Notes: generated by a model from the letters alone, not told the origin. DNA of 59,219 nucleotides from Candidatus Gastranaerophilales bacterium (GCA_944323595.1 CALUTF010000008.1:1-59219), one strand, 5' to 3'. Positions 42,108 through 50,708 are shown, numbered from the stretch's first letter. Program-made: numbers and translations.

Positions 42108-42779
42108 ATGGAAATTTTTTATATTGATTCTGATACTTTTTTAAATAACATCAATATTAGTTCTCTGGACAATTTTTTGGAAGAGAAATCGTTCAAATCA
42201 GACAAACAAAAAATACAGTTTTGTCTAGGACGTTTTCTGGTGAAATATATAGGAGTTTTAAAATACGGTGTTGAAAATCCTGAAATAGAAATTTTGGATA
42301 AAAAACCGGCGTTCAAATATTCTGATATAAAATTTAGTATTTCACATTCCGGAAATATAATCCTTGCGGCTTTTGATACAGAGCCTGTCGGCGTCGATAT
42401 TGAATTTATGAAACCCAGAAAATTTGATGAAATTTTTAAATATTATAAACTCAAGATTGAAAATCCTGACGCGGAATATTTTTACAGATTTTGGACAGAA
42501 TACGAAGCCGGCATAAAACTGCAAATGCCTCCTAAAACTTCCGCGGTTTTCAGAATGAATAATTTTATGCTTGCAGTCAAAAGCTATTCTTCTTTAGGTA
42601 TCAAAAGCAGGCTCAAAATATATGAGCTTAAAAGTCCTGTTGTCAGGACAAATCCCAGTGAACTTATAAGTTTGAAGCCGGTCAGCGCTAATAATAAAAA
42701 TGAAAATACACTTGTCATACAAGACATAAATACGGCATCTCTTACAAGTTTTTCGCCGTTAAATCTGAAAATTGAGTAG
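42108..42779 (+). CDS. 4'-phosphopantetheinyl transferase (Sfp-like)
   Basis: Activates ACPs by adding phosphopantetheine from CoA. KIQFCLGRFLVKYIGV, KPAFKYSDIKFSISHSGNIILAAF, GVDIEFMKPR (GVDIE at 95-99) and FWTEYEAGIKL (W129 to K137) are the Sfp/AcpT motifs, the last with EYE in place of the usual KKE. It probably serves the two ACPs of the cluster. The last about 65 residues, past the family's end, overlap the MMPL gene in antisense and look unconserved. Confidence 0.82.
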   Translation: MEIFYIDSDTFLNNINISSLDNFLEEKSFKSDKQKIQFCLGRFLVKYIGVLKYGVENPEIEILDKKPAFKYSDIKFSISHSGNIILAAFDTEPVGVDIEFMKPRKFDEIFKYYKLKIENPDAEYFYRFWTEYEAGIKLQMPPKTSAVFRMNNFMLAVKSYSSLGIKSRLKIYELKSPVVRTNPSELISLKPVSANNKNENTLVIQDINTASLTSFSPLNLKIE

Positions 42780-44716
42780 TCAAGGCTGAACCCGATTATC
42801 AAAAACATTGCCATTACATGGAAAAGATTCAAACTTATATGTAAAAGCCCCAGCAATCCTGTGGTGAAAAGACAGGCACACAAAGACGGTAATATAATTC
42901 TGATTGCATTTTTAGGTTTATAAATAACAGCAAGCAATGCATATAGCAGAATAAATACAGGAATAAGAAGTTTTGCACAGTTAACTCTGCATCCTTTTAC
43001 AAGATTTGAAATATCCTCACGGACATTATAATATTCAGCCCCCTCAACCTGTTTTATAATTTCGGGCTTATCAAAATCATACAAAATCATAAGAGATTTG
43101 TTTTCTCCAAGAAAGAAATTCTCCAAGAACGGAAAGGTTTCTTTGTCATAAACAAGATAGTCACCTGCAGGAACCTTGGAACTTGCATTAAGTGCGGTTG
43201 TGTATGGTGAAATTTCTGTTTCATAGAGCTTTTGCATCAAAGCGCGGTTTTTGTTCTGGGTTTTTATTGATGGTATATATCTGCTGATTGCCTGATATTT
43301 TGTATCACCCAGAAGTTTTGCGACCTGCTCTTCTTTTTCAAGTACTTCCTGAACATTTTTTCCCTCGACAACTACAAAAGATGTCTTTGGATTTATGCCC
43401 GCAACTTCAGCAAAAATACTTTCTGCATGCATTAATTTTTTTGATGGTTTATACATGCTTCTTATATCATCGTTTGTTCTCACAAAAAATAAACCGCTCA
43501 GAGTGATTATTGCCATTAAAATAAGTATATTTTTTGCAATTTGCGGTTTAAACTGAAAATTCCATCTGACTCCGAGATTATTATTGTTTAAATCTATTTT
43601 CCGGCTGATTACCGGATAAAACAGAACAACAAACAAATATACCGTTACAAGTCCGGTTATTGTAAATACTGCTATCTGTTTAAGAAGCTCCGTATGTGAA
43701 AAATAAAGTACAAGAAATGCTGAAATTGTTGTCAAAAGACTTACGGATAAACTTTTGAAAATTTCCTTTATAACATCATCACCTGTTTTATCTTCTGTTT
43801 TGCATACAAAAAAGTGGAGTGAATAATCAACGGAAATCCCGATTAAAGTTGTTGAAAAAACAAACGTCAGTACATGAATTGACGGGAACATAGCAGCCGT
43901 TGCAAAATAACCTGCAAGGGCTCCGCAAAAAATACTGCCTGCAACAGGGATAAGAATTTTTATTTTTTTGAAATAATTCAGACATAAAAAGATAACAAAA
44001 AGTGCTGAAATTATGCCGATGATATTTATCTCAACCATAGACCTGCTGCTTGCGTAATACGAATGTACGGGGGTACCGGTTAAATAAACTTCAACACCGT
44101 TTTCTGAAAGAGATTTCTGAATTTTAATTATTTTTTTTACCTGTTTATTTAAAAGTGCAGGTGATAGGGCAATGTTTTTATCAAATTCATAATTCAAAAT
44201 TCTGTAATATTTGTCATTATGATTAATAATACTGTCAGGATTAATATTATCACCAAGATTCATTATATAATCCGTAAACAGAAGAAAAGGATCTTCTTCC
44301 GGTTCCAGCAGGGAAAATCCGAGCGGGTTATAAATCATTTCAATAGTATTTTCTTTTACTTTTTTGTAATCATTTTTTTCTAAAAGTTCAGCCGTATTTG
44401 CAGATAGCAATCCGCCGCGCGATACTTTGTATACTTCAAGAATTTTATTACCGTCAACTGAAATAGATTTTAAATCATTCTTAACGGCAAGTTCATCAAA
44501 TTTATCTGCAGTTTCACTTACTTCTTCAGGTTCTTCCCCCTCAATAAGAACATTGATTTTTGCAGAATACATATTACTCAAATCAAGAAGATTTGACTGC
44601 TTTTGAGGCACTACTGTGCGCAAAATATTTGTTTCGGTTGTTATCGGATTTCTCAATGCCAGAAACGCCAGCATTAAAAATAATCCTACAAATAAAATTC
44701 TTAAAAAATTTTTCAT
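42584..44716 (-). CDS. MMPL/RND-type exporter of the polyene cluster
   Basis: 710 residues, about 12 membrane helices in two halves, each starting with one helix and a large periplasmic loop (first loop about 30-220, second about 415-575). Conserved membrane motif FVFSTTLIGISVDYSLHFF in the first half and FLIIGFSLDYSIFRF in the second, with the RND-type Asp. Such exporters accompany aryl-polyene genes and hand lipid-linked product to the LolA-like carrier encoded next door. Start ATG 44716 shares a base with the LolA-like stop (TAATG). The 3' end overlaps the PPTase gene by 196 bp. Confidence 0.85.
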   Translation of the reverse strand: MKNFLRILFVGLFLMLAFLALRNPITTETNILRTVVPQKQSNLLDLSNMYSAKINVLIEGEEPEEVSETADKFDELAVKNDLKSISVDGNKILEVYKVSRGGLLSANTAELLEKNDYKKVKENTIEMIYNPLGFSLLEPEEDPFLLFTDYIMNLGDNINPDSIINHNDKYYRILNYEFDKNIALSPALLNKQVKKIIKIQKSLSENGVEVYLTGTPVHSYYASSRSMVEINIIGIISALFVIFLCLNYFKKIKILIPVAGSIFCGALAGYFATAAMFPSIHVLTFVFSTTLIGISVDYSLHFFVCKTEDKTGDDVIKEIFKSLSVSLLTTISAFLVLYFSHTELLKQIAVFTITGLVTVYLFVVLFYPVISRKIDLNNNNLGVRWNFQFKPQIAKNILILMAIITLSGLFFVRTNDDIRSMYKPSKKLMHAESIFAEVAGINPKTSFVVVEGKNVQEVLEKEEQVAKLLGDTKYQAISRYIPSIKTQNKNRALMQKLYETEISPYTTALNASSKVPAGDYLVYDKETFPFLENFFLGENKSLMILYDFDKPEIIKQVEGAEYYNVREDISNLVKGCRVNCAKLLIPVFILLYALLAVIYKPKNAIRIILPSLCACLFTTGLLGLLHISLNLFHVMAMFLIIGFSLDYSIFRFNGEKLVRDAVFMSCMTSVFSFLLLALTGFKLISSLGFVLTTGLLSSYILSLLLIPKEE

Positions 44717-45225
44717 TACTCTTTCCCGCATTCAAATAAAATTTCGGTTTGACCGCTGTTGACAGTATCAATAAAAATTCTGTCAATATCTTTGCTGCCG
44801 TCTATAGTCACACTATTCAAATGTTTTTTTATAACATCTTTTTTAGGATTTAAAACAAGCTGCCATTTATCATCAAGTTTTGTAAAGCTTAAATCAAAAT
44901 TTTTATCAAGATAAGTGTAATCTTTTTTGGCGACTGCAAGAATTATATCATTGATATGTTTTGTCCGCGGTGATTCATAACCGGTAATCATATGTATAGG
45001 ATACATCGTTTCAAAAATTACACCTTTACCCTCTATAAATTGAAAATTACCGCCTGAATTTAGTTCAACATCGTTTCTGGTTTTCTTCTGAGTAAATGTG
45101 CAGGAAACATTTTTCAATTCCGGTATTTGCTCTGCAATTTCCTTTGCATTTTTTTTACTTCCGAATGCTATTGCGGTGTTCAAACTTAAACACATAACCA
45201 ACATAATTAATAAAATCTTTTTCAT
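44716..45225 (-). CDS. LolA-like outer-membrane carrier
   Basis: 169 residues: signal peptide (MKKILLIMLVMCLSLNTAIA) and a LolA-type half-barrel, with IPELKNVSCTFTQKKTRNDVELNSGGNFQFIEGKGVIFETMYP and NPKKDVIKKHLNSVTIDGSKDIDRIFIDT. It is expected to shuttle a lipidated molecule across the periplasm. It is not general LolA by context: the gene lies between the thioesterase and the MMPL exporter, in the same order as in aryl-polyene clusters. Confidence 0.83.
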   Translation of the reverse strand: MKKILLIMLVMCLSLNTAIAFGSKKNAKEIAEQIPELKNVSCTFTQKKTRNDVELNSGGNFQFIEGKGVIFETMYPIHMITGYESPRTKHINDIILAVAKKDYTYLDKNFDLSFTKLDDKWQLVLNPKKDVIKKHLNSVTIDGSKDIDRIFIDTVNSGQTEILFECGKE

Positions 45226-45230
45226 ATTTT

Positions 45231-45647
45231 TTATACTTTACACTCCTCAAAAATTTGTTTTAATCTTTCCGGTGCCTGATGTATGCTCTCACCGCTTTCT
45301 GCATTAATACATATTTGCATGCTGCGGGCTTTTAATATACATTCACCGGTTTGTTCATCAGTAATAATGTACTTTATTATTATACACGGTTCAATTTCTT
45401 CCAGCAAGGTTGTTACTTTAATTTTCTGGGCAAATCTGCAGGATTTTATAAATTTTAAATCCATTTTTGCAATCGGATAAGCAATCCCCTCATCTTTCAT
45501 ATCAACGTATGTGTATTTCAAATTTTTAAACATTTCGCATCTTGCAGCCTCAAGATACTTAATATAATTGCCGTGCCATACAACATTCATCGGATCCAAA
45601 TCATAAAACGGTATTTCAATTATTAATGAAGATTCAAATTTGACCAT
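45231..45647 (-). CDS. Hotdog acyl thioesterase (4HBT)
   Basis: 138 residues; IEIPFYDLDPMNVVWHGNYIKYLEAARCEMF contains the catalytic Asp and the H-G-N-Y pattern of 4-hydroxybenzoyl-CoA/YbgC-type thioesterases. In this cluster it may release or edit acyl intermediates on the ACPs, as the thioesterases of aryl-polyene loci do. It lies 5 nt upstream of the LolA-like gene and 34 nt downstream of the AMP-ligase gene. Confidence 0.86.
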   Translation of the reverse strand: MVKFESSLIIEIPFYDLDPMNVVWHGNYIKYLEAARCEMFKNLKYTYVDMKDEGIAYPIAKMDLKFIKSCRFAQKIKVTTLLEEIEPCIIIKYIITDEQTGECILKARSMQICINAESGESIHQAPERLKQIFEECKV

Positions 45648-45681
45648 TGTAAAACCTCTTTGTTTTATTTTTTTTAAATAT

Positions 45682-47274
45682 TTACTTTACGAATATACCT
45701 GATGAATAAATTTTGTCATCCGACAGGTAGGTATATTCTATGGAATTTTCTTTATTTTTTATAGTTAAAATAACTTCTTCATCAGGCGGAATAATATTTG
45801 AAAATTTAACTTTTTTGGCTTCGGTAAGCGGCAATTTTATACCGAGCATATTTTCCGTAAAAAAGTTTACGTAAAAAAGTTGTACAACTCCCGGGACTAT
45901 CGGAAAATTTTCAAAATGCCCGTTGAAAAAATTAGAATTTTTGTAAAAAATCAATTTTAATTCCAAAGAATTTTGTTCAATTTTTTTTGAAATTATAAAA
46001 GGCAATGAGAGATTTAAATCAAAAATTTTTTCGATTTTTTCTTTATCAATTTTACCGCATTGTGTTGTTGGAATTTCCGGCAAAAATTTCCATTTTTTAG
46101 GTTGAATTTCAGAATAATTTTTGCAGAAATTTTTAATATTCTGAACGGTTTTCAGCTTACCGTTTTTGATAAAAAATTCGCGTCCTTTTTCATTTAAAAT
46201 AACGGCGGCAGCAAGATTATCTCCATGTTTTAAACAGTAATTTTCTTTAACAAATTCATGTCTGTTTATAATGGATTCGATTTCACTCAACAGAACTCTT
46301 TTTTCTAAAATTTTTACTATTCTGTCTGTTCTGTTTTTCAGAATAAATTGATTGTCACTAACCATTTCGTATGCGTCAGCTATTGTAAGTTTATCTTCCA
46401 AAAAATATTCGGATTCAACAGTAATTACATCAGCAGAAGTGTCCAATTTTACGTTATCAATTATCGTAAGTCTTTCATCATTTGATTTTGTCCTGTACGC
46501 TATTGTAGAAGTTTCTGTACTCCCGTATATATCAACAACCACTGAATTTTTTTCAAAAACTTCAAAGGTTTCTTTTTTTAATTTTGAGCCGGCTGTAAAT
46601 ATTATTTCAGGGGAACTTTTTAATTCATAATCTGTAATTCTGTCCAGAAATGCAGGTGTTGAAATTAGTATATAATTTTTTTTCAAATCCAATTCTTCAG
46701 GAAAATTTACACGCTCTGTATCAATAAGATAACAATGCTCTAAAGGTAGGATAAAATAAAAAGTTAAACTGAACATATGTGCAGGATTTGTTGTTGCAAC
46801 AACAGTTGTTTTATCCGACGAATATTTTTTGTAAAATTGCTCATAAATATCTTTACTTTCAGCCAGTAAATTGTACAAACTTTTTTTAAATTTTTTCGGA
46901 GAAAACGTAGAACCTGATGTAAACAATGTGATAAAAATTTCTTTAGGATTTATCTGACAAAATTTATAATCAGGTATACTTATTTCGCTATAATTTTCCG
47001 GCAAAATATAGTCAACATCAAGCTGACTCAGACGTGTTTTATCTGTTAATAAAATAATTTCTTTTCGGGCAAAAACTGCACCCAGAAAATTAATAATAAA
47101 ATCAAAATTTGAGTCAGCAAATAAAACAACATTTTTTATATCTGATTTTAAAAATTTTTCAGTCTGAAACGCGACAAATTTTTTAATTTCTTCAAGCGTA
47201 AAATCGTGTCCGTTTTTTCTCAAAATCGGACGATGGTCATATTCATTTTTTGTAAATAATTCAATAAAATTCAT
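45682..47274 (-). CDS. AMP-dependent ligase fused to hotdog dehydratase
   Basis: 530 residues from ATG 47274, overlapping the upstream TGA (ATGA); the frame is open to 47352 inside the preceding gene. An acyl-adenylating domain (residues 1-430) has the P-loop FTSGSTFSPKK (118-128), DIYGSTETSTIAYR and the late ERVLLSEIE hinge; the last 90 residues form an ApeI/FabZ-like hotdog with catalytic His in GHFENFPIVPG (H453). It would load an aryl acid starter on an ACP and dehydrate intermediates. In many aryl-polyene loci these two are separate genes. Confidence 0.85.
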   Translation of the reverse strand: MNFIELFTKNEYDHRPILRKNGHDFTLEEIKKFVAFQTEKFLKSDIKNVVLFADSNFDFIINFLGAVFARKEIILLTDKTRLSQLDVDYILPENYSEISIPDYKFCQINPKEIFITLFTSGSTFSPKKFKKSLYNLLAESKDIYEQFYKKYSSDKTTVVATTNPAHMFSLTFYFILPLEHCYLIDTERVNFPEELDLKKNYILISTPAFLDRITDYELKSSPEIIFTAGSKLKKETFEVFEKNSVVVDIYGSTETSTIAYRTKSNDERLTIIDNVKLDTSADVITVESEYFLEDKLTIADAYEMVSDNQFILKNRTDRIVKILEKRVLLSEIESIINRHEFVKENYCLKHGDNLAAAVILNEKGREFFIKNGKLKTVQNIKNFCKNYSEIQPKKWKFLPEIPTTQCGKIDKEKIEKIFDLNLSLPFIISKKIEQNSLELKLIFYKNSNFFNGHFENFPIVPGVVQLFYVNFFTENMLGIKLPLTEAKKVKFSNIIPPDEEVILTIKNKENSIEYTYLSDDKIYSSGIFVK

Positions 47275-47672
47275 TCGTATTTTTTCTTCATTATTATACG
47301 GATTATGTATTCGATTATAAAAAATGTCCCTACTGCAAGGTAAGAGATACAACCGTTATAAAGCATCCATATTTTATCTGCCATAAACACCGTGGAAAGT
47401 GCGATTAAAAAATTTGCAAATAAAAAAACACACCAGATGTAAGTTAAATTTCTTGTATATTTTTTTGAAAAATCACTTAATTCTCCGCCCTCCATCGTTC
47501 TGGCAATTTTCTGTATCACGGTTTCTTTCATAAACAATGAGGAAAAGAAAAGCGCAAAAAATGAAAAATCCATTATAACAGGATATAATTTAAACGCAAA
47601 AATTCTGGTATACCAGAATAAAAAAATTATCATTAATGTAAATGATACGGGTAATAAAAATCTTAATTTCAT
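47271..47672 (-). CDS. Small polytopic membrane protein of the polyene cluster
   Basis: 133 residues with four membrane helices (about 7-24, 30-48, 68-90, 97-122) and a short cytoplasmic loop IARTMEGGELSDFSKKYTRN. It resembles the COG4648-type membrane proteins that recur between ACP and ligase genes in aryl-polyene clusters; the molecular role is unknown. Overlaps ACP (upstream) and ligase (downstream) genes by 4 nt each. Confidence 0.72.
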   Translation of the reverse strand: MKLRFLLPVSFTLMIIFLFWYTRIFAFKLYPVIMDFSFFALFFSSLFMKETVIQKIARTMEGGELSDFSKKYTRNLTYIWCVFLFANFLIALSTVFMADKIWMLYNGCISYLAVGTFFIIEYIIRIIMKKKYE

Positions 47673-47923
47673 TTCAATAATTCTTCTATTGCGTTAATAA
47701 CATCACCGACTGTTTTAATCTGTTTGAAATTTTCAGGCGCAATTTTTTTATCAGTAAAATACTGTAATTTAACAGCCAAATCTACAGCATCAATACTGTC
47801 AAGTTCCAAATCATCAAAAAGGCTTGCTTCAGGATTGATTTTTGCTTCATCTATTTCAAAATCATCAGTCAAAATTTCTGTTAATTTGGCGCTGATTTCT
47901 TCACGTGTAAACTGTTTATTCAA
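47669..47923 (-). CDS. Acyl carrier protein 2 of the cluster
   Basis: 84 residues. Phosphopantetheine Ser is S43 in DDLELDSIDAVDLAVKL; strongly acidic helix II, as expected for a type II carrier. It overlaps the first ACP by 8 nt and the membrane-protein gene by 4 nt. The two ACPs differ enough (DLELDSIDAV against GLGLDSIDAL) to suggest different partners, for example starter and extender loading. Confidence 0.92.
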   Translation of the reverse strand: MNKQFTREEISAKLTEILTDDFEIDEAKINPEASLFDDLELDSIDAVDLAVKLQYFTDKKIAPENFKQIKTVGDVINAIEELLK

Positions 47924-48173
47924 TACCTTGTCCCCTTATATAATCTGCCAGAGTTTTTACGGAATAGAAATATTCTGAATTTTCATCCTTATCAGAACTT
48001 AATGTCAGGTTATACTTCTTTTTCAAAGCCATACCGAGTTCAAGAGCGTCAATGGAGTCCAGACCTAATCCCTCATTAAACAAAGGGGCTTCATCTTCAA
48101 TATCATCAACACTTATATCTTCCAGTTCTAATGACTTGATTATCAATTTCTTTATATCTTCTTCTAAACTCAT
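47916..48173 (-). CDS. Acyl carrier protein 1 of the cluster
   Basis: 85 residues. Phosphopantetheine Ser is S40 in NEGLGLDSIDALELGMAL. Preceded by AGGAATTAGGG and by its own TTGACT-N17-TAAAAT promoter in the only real gap (62 bp) of the leftward arm, so the ACP-ligase-exporter genes may be transcribed more strongly than the first two genes. Confidence 0.92.
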   Translation of the reverse strand: MSLEEDIKKLIIKSLELEDISVDDIEDEAPLFNEGLGLDSIDALELGMALKKKYNLTLSSDKDENSEYFYSVKTLADYIRGQGIE

Positions 48174-48205
48174 AATTTTGTATCCCTAATTCCTGTGTCT
48201 ATAAA

Positions 48206-48234
48206 ATTTTAACCTGATAAAATATGAAAGTCAA
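48206..48234 (-). promoter_or_regulatory. Internal promoter before the ACP genes
   Basis: TTGACT (48234-48229), 17-nt spacer, TAAAAT (48211-48206) on the minus strand; followed by AGGAATTAGGG and the ACP1 ATG at 48173. Confidence 0.55.
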
Positions 48235-48235
48235 T

Positions 48236-48973
48236 TTATCGGGTAATAGCACTCTTAATCTTTTCTGATATGTGATTGCGAAGTTTTATATCTGTAAGAT
48301 GTTCTGTATCAAAGTCTTTCAGGCATAATGATGGTTTAATTTCAAGAGTATAATTAACTATATGCTCACCTGCATCCAGCATTGATTTGTTTTTCTGGAG
48401 AAAATCATAATCACAATCAATCTTAACCGGCACAATATCAACACCTGATGCTATAGCCAGCTGTGCTGCGCCTTTGTGGATTTTAACTTCTTCGTCTTTT
48501 TTTGTACGGGTACCGGTCGGGAATATCACAACATTAAATCCCTCCTCCAAAAACTGTTTGGCATCGGTAATAAACTGTTCGCTGTCTCCACCGTTCACAA
48601 TATAAGCGTGTTTTACTATATTACGCATTATAAAATTCTTCATCAGGCTTTGTTTTACTATACATACGGAATTCGGAATTTTCCCTATCAAAAGCACAAT
48701 ATCAATAAAACTCGGGTGAGATGCTACGATTATTTTACCTTTAATATTTTCAAAATTTCCTATCATGTTAACCCTCACACAGCCCATTTTCTGGATAAAC
48801 ATGGTGAAAAACTTCCATGCCAGATGAATAGTATTTGTATAGAATTGCCGTCTGCGCCTTTGAGGGACGAATATTGAGCCAAGCGGGAATATAAGAAAAC
48901 TAAGAGCGCATGAACCGGCTCCGAAAAGTATAATACATATCAACACTGCAATTGCTCTGAAAAATCTTATCAT
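48236..48973 (-). CDS. PlsC-like 1-acyl-glycerol-3-phosphate acyltransferase
   Basis: 245 residues. N-terminal membrane anchor (IRFFRAIAVLICIILFGAGSCALSFLIF), acyltransferase box VASHPSFIDIVLL (H-x(4)-D), then VVIFPTGTRTKKDEEVKIHKGAAQLA, the substrate-binding motif with PTGTR in place of PEGTR. Aryl-polyene loci carry such an enzyme, perhaps to build the lipid anchor. Overlaps the upstream gene by 4 nt. Confidence 0.85.
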   Translation of the reverse strand: MIRFFRAIAVLICIILFGAGSCALSFLIFPLGSIFVPQRRRRQFYTNTIHLAWKFFTMFIQKMGCVRVNMIGNFENIKGKIIVASHPSFIDIVLLIGKIPNSVCIVKQSLMKNFIMRNIVKHAYIVNGGDSEQFITDAKQFLEEGFNVVIFPTGTRTKKDEEVKIHKGAAQLAIASGVDIVPVKIDCDYDFLQKNKSMLDAGEHIVNYTLEIKPSLCLKDFDTEHLTDIKLRNHISEKIKSAITR

Positions 48974-49575
48974 TTGAGTTTCCTCAATATGTAAAAGTCG
49001 CTTATATATTCATCAGTATCATTATTAAGAAATTTTACAAAAGCATCAAAACTGTTATCAGACGCTTTTCTGTCATTGTTAGGAAGTAACGCAACCTGTA
49101 TAGCGTCATCCCGCGGAGTAATACCGAACAGACAGCCGACACTTTTCAATCCGCCAATTGATTCTGCAAAACAGAATAAAACATCTTTATCTGAAATTAT
49201 ACTCTCCAAAATCCCCGCTGCTAAACTGTTTTCACCTGCCGAAATTGAGTTGTATGACAAATTAATATGATTGAGCAGAGAAAACAGCCCTACAGAGGAA
49301 TTATGAACGGAAAAACTAAAACCTGTCGGAGACATTTCACCGTCGGTATTTTTCTGGTTTAAAAGTTTTTTTACGCGCTCAAGTTCGCCGTAATTAGAAG
49401 CATAAACCAGATTTATATCATTCTTTTCATATATTTCGTTCATAACATAAATTGCGGCTTTACCTATACTGCTTAGCTTTCTGCGCATAAGCATCGGCAA
49501 AAAGCTTACATCTGGGACTTCCTCTTTAATGTATGAAGATTTGTATATATAGAATGTCTTATTAAATTGGTTCAT
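48970..49575 (-). CDS. Truncated ketosynthase-like protein
   Basis: 201 residues, corresponding only to the N-terminal half of a ketosynthase (the PF13723-like type): KLSSIGKAAIYVMNEIYEKNDINLVYASNYGELERVKKLL, then FSVHNSSVGLFSLLNHI and ISAGENSLAAGILESII at the place where the nucleophile loop STACTSG should be; the Cys is absent. It is therefore probably a chain-length-factor-like or structural partner. First gene of the leftward arm; no clear Shine-Dalgarno. Confidence 0.75.
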   Translation of the reverse strand: MNQFNKTFYIYKSSYIKEEVPDVSFLPMLMRRKLSSIGKAAIYVMNEIYEKNDINLVYASNYGELERVKKLLNQKNTDGEMSPTGFSFSVHNSSVGLFSLLNHINLSYNSISAGENSLAAGILESIISDKDVLFCFAESIGGLKSVGCLFGITPRDDAIQVALLPNNDRKASDNSFDAFVKFLNNDTDEYISDFYILRKLK

Positions 49576-49578
49576 GAT

Positions 49579-49594
49579 ACTATATTAGTATAGT
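49579..49594. promoter_or_regulatory. Palindrome in the divergent control region of the cluster
   Basis: ACTATA-TTAG-TATAGT, an exact inverted repeat in the 38-bp spacer between the two divergent arms; it contains -10-like hexamers in both directions. TTGGTAAAAATAAAGTT precedes the rightward ATG (49614), closely resembling the purB leaderless promoter. A single regulator bound here could control both arms. Confidence 0.45.
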
Positions 49595-49613
49595 CGTTGG
49601 TAAAAATAAAGTT

Positions 49614-50708
49614 ATGGGAAAAATTTTTATTACAAAAACGTCAGCAATATGCTGTCTGGGACAGGATATCGGGGAGATTTTTAAAAACGCATTGAACGGA
49701 GTTATCCGTCCTCATAAAATTAGTACGAAATTACCGCAAATAGAGGATTCCGACTATAATCTACGCTGTAACCAGATTTTACTTCATTGCGTAAACAATA
49801 TGCGCAAAGAAATTGAAGATTTAATAAAAAAATACGGGAAAGACCGTATAGGAATAGTAATCGGCACAACAAATTCCGGTATTCAGGAATTTGAGCGTGA
49901 CGGGGAGTTAAAATATGCCCAATTTGGGAATCCTGCAGAATTTTTGGCGAAATATTTCGGGTTTACAAATTTTTACGCATCGGTTTCAACTGCCTGTACT
50001 TCGGGAGTCAAAGCATTTTCTACCGCAATAAAATTATTGAACAGCGGGATTTGTGATGCTGTTCTTACAGGCGGCACGGAACCTCTTGCTGATTTGCCGC
50101 AGTATGGTTTTGGCGCTCTGGAAGTTTTGACTGATGAACTTACCAATCCTATGAGTAAAAACCGTAATGGTATGAATATCGGGGAGGGCGGGGCTCTTTT
50201 TATTCTTGAAAAAGATGCTGAAAAAGGTATTGAAATTCTCGGACTGGGTGAAACTTCAGATGCATACCATGCTGCGACTCCGGACCCTGAGGGGAAACAA
50301 GCCGTACGGGCGATTGAAATAGCTCTTAAACAGGCAAATTTATCACCGGAAGACATTGATTACATAAATATGCATGGTACCGGAACCATCAGCAATGACA
50401 TTATGGAAGCAAACGCCATACATAAAGTGTTTGACGATAAGGTTCTTGTAAGTTCAACAAAACCGCTGACGGGACACTGCCTTGGAGCTGCGGCAAGTGT
50501 TGAGATTGCAATGTGCTGTGAAATGCTTGCGGACAATCCCGAACATCGTATTTTGCCGCACATTTACGACGGGGTTTATGACGACAAACTGCCTAAAATA
50601 AATCTTGCGGACAAAAATTCCCGTGCAGGAAAGCTTAATATATGTATGTCAAATTCGTTCGGATTCGGGGGCACAAACGCCGTTATAATTATGGGAAATA
50701 AAAGATAA
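49614..50708 (+). CDS. Beta-ketoacyl-ACP synthase (first)
   Basis: 364 residues, condensing enzyme with a full Cys-His-His triad: C128 in VSTACTSGVKAF, His in INMHGTGTISND and His in PLTGHCLGAAAS. Extends the ACP-bound chain with malonyl units. Shorter than FabF (about 410). Stop and next start overlap by one base (TAATG), so it is coupled to the dehydratase gene. Confidence 0.92.
   Translation: MGKIFITKTSAICCLGQDIGEIFKNALNGVIRPHKISTKLPQIEDSDYNLRCNQILLHCVNNMRKEIEDLIKKYGKDRIGIVIGTTNSGIQEFERDGELKYAQFGNPAEFLAKYFGFTNFYASVSTACTSGVKAFSTAIKLLNSGICDAVLTGGTEPLADLPQYGFGALEVLTDELTNPMSKNRNGMNIGEGGALFILEKDAEKGIEILGLGETSDAYHAATPDPEGKQAVRAIEIALKQANLSPEDIDYINMHGTGTISNDIMEANAIHKVFDDKVLVSSTKPLTGHCLGAAASVEIAMCCEMLADNPEHRILPHIYDGVYDDKLPKINLADKNSRAGKLNICMSNSFGFGGTNAVIIMGNKR

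Noticed and set aside
47274-47352. N-terminal extension of the AMP-ligase
   Set aside because: It would lie wholly inside the preceding membrane-protein gene; ATG 47274 gives an ATGA overlap like its neighbours.
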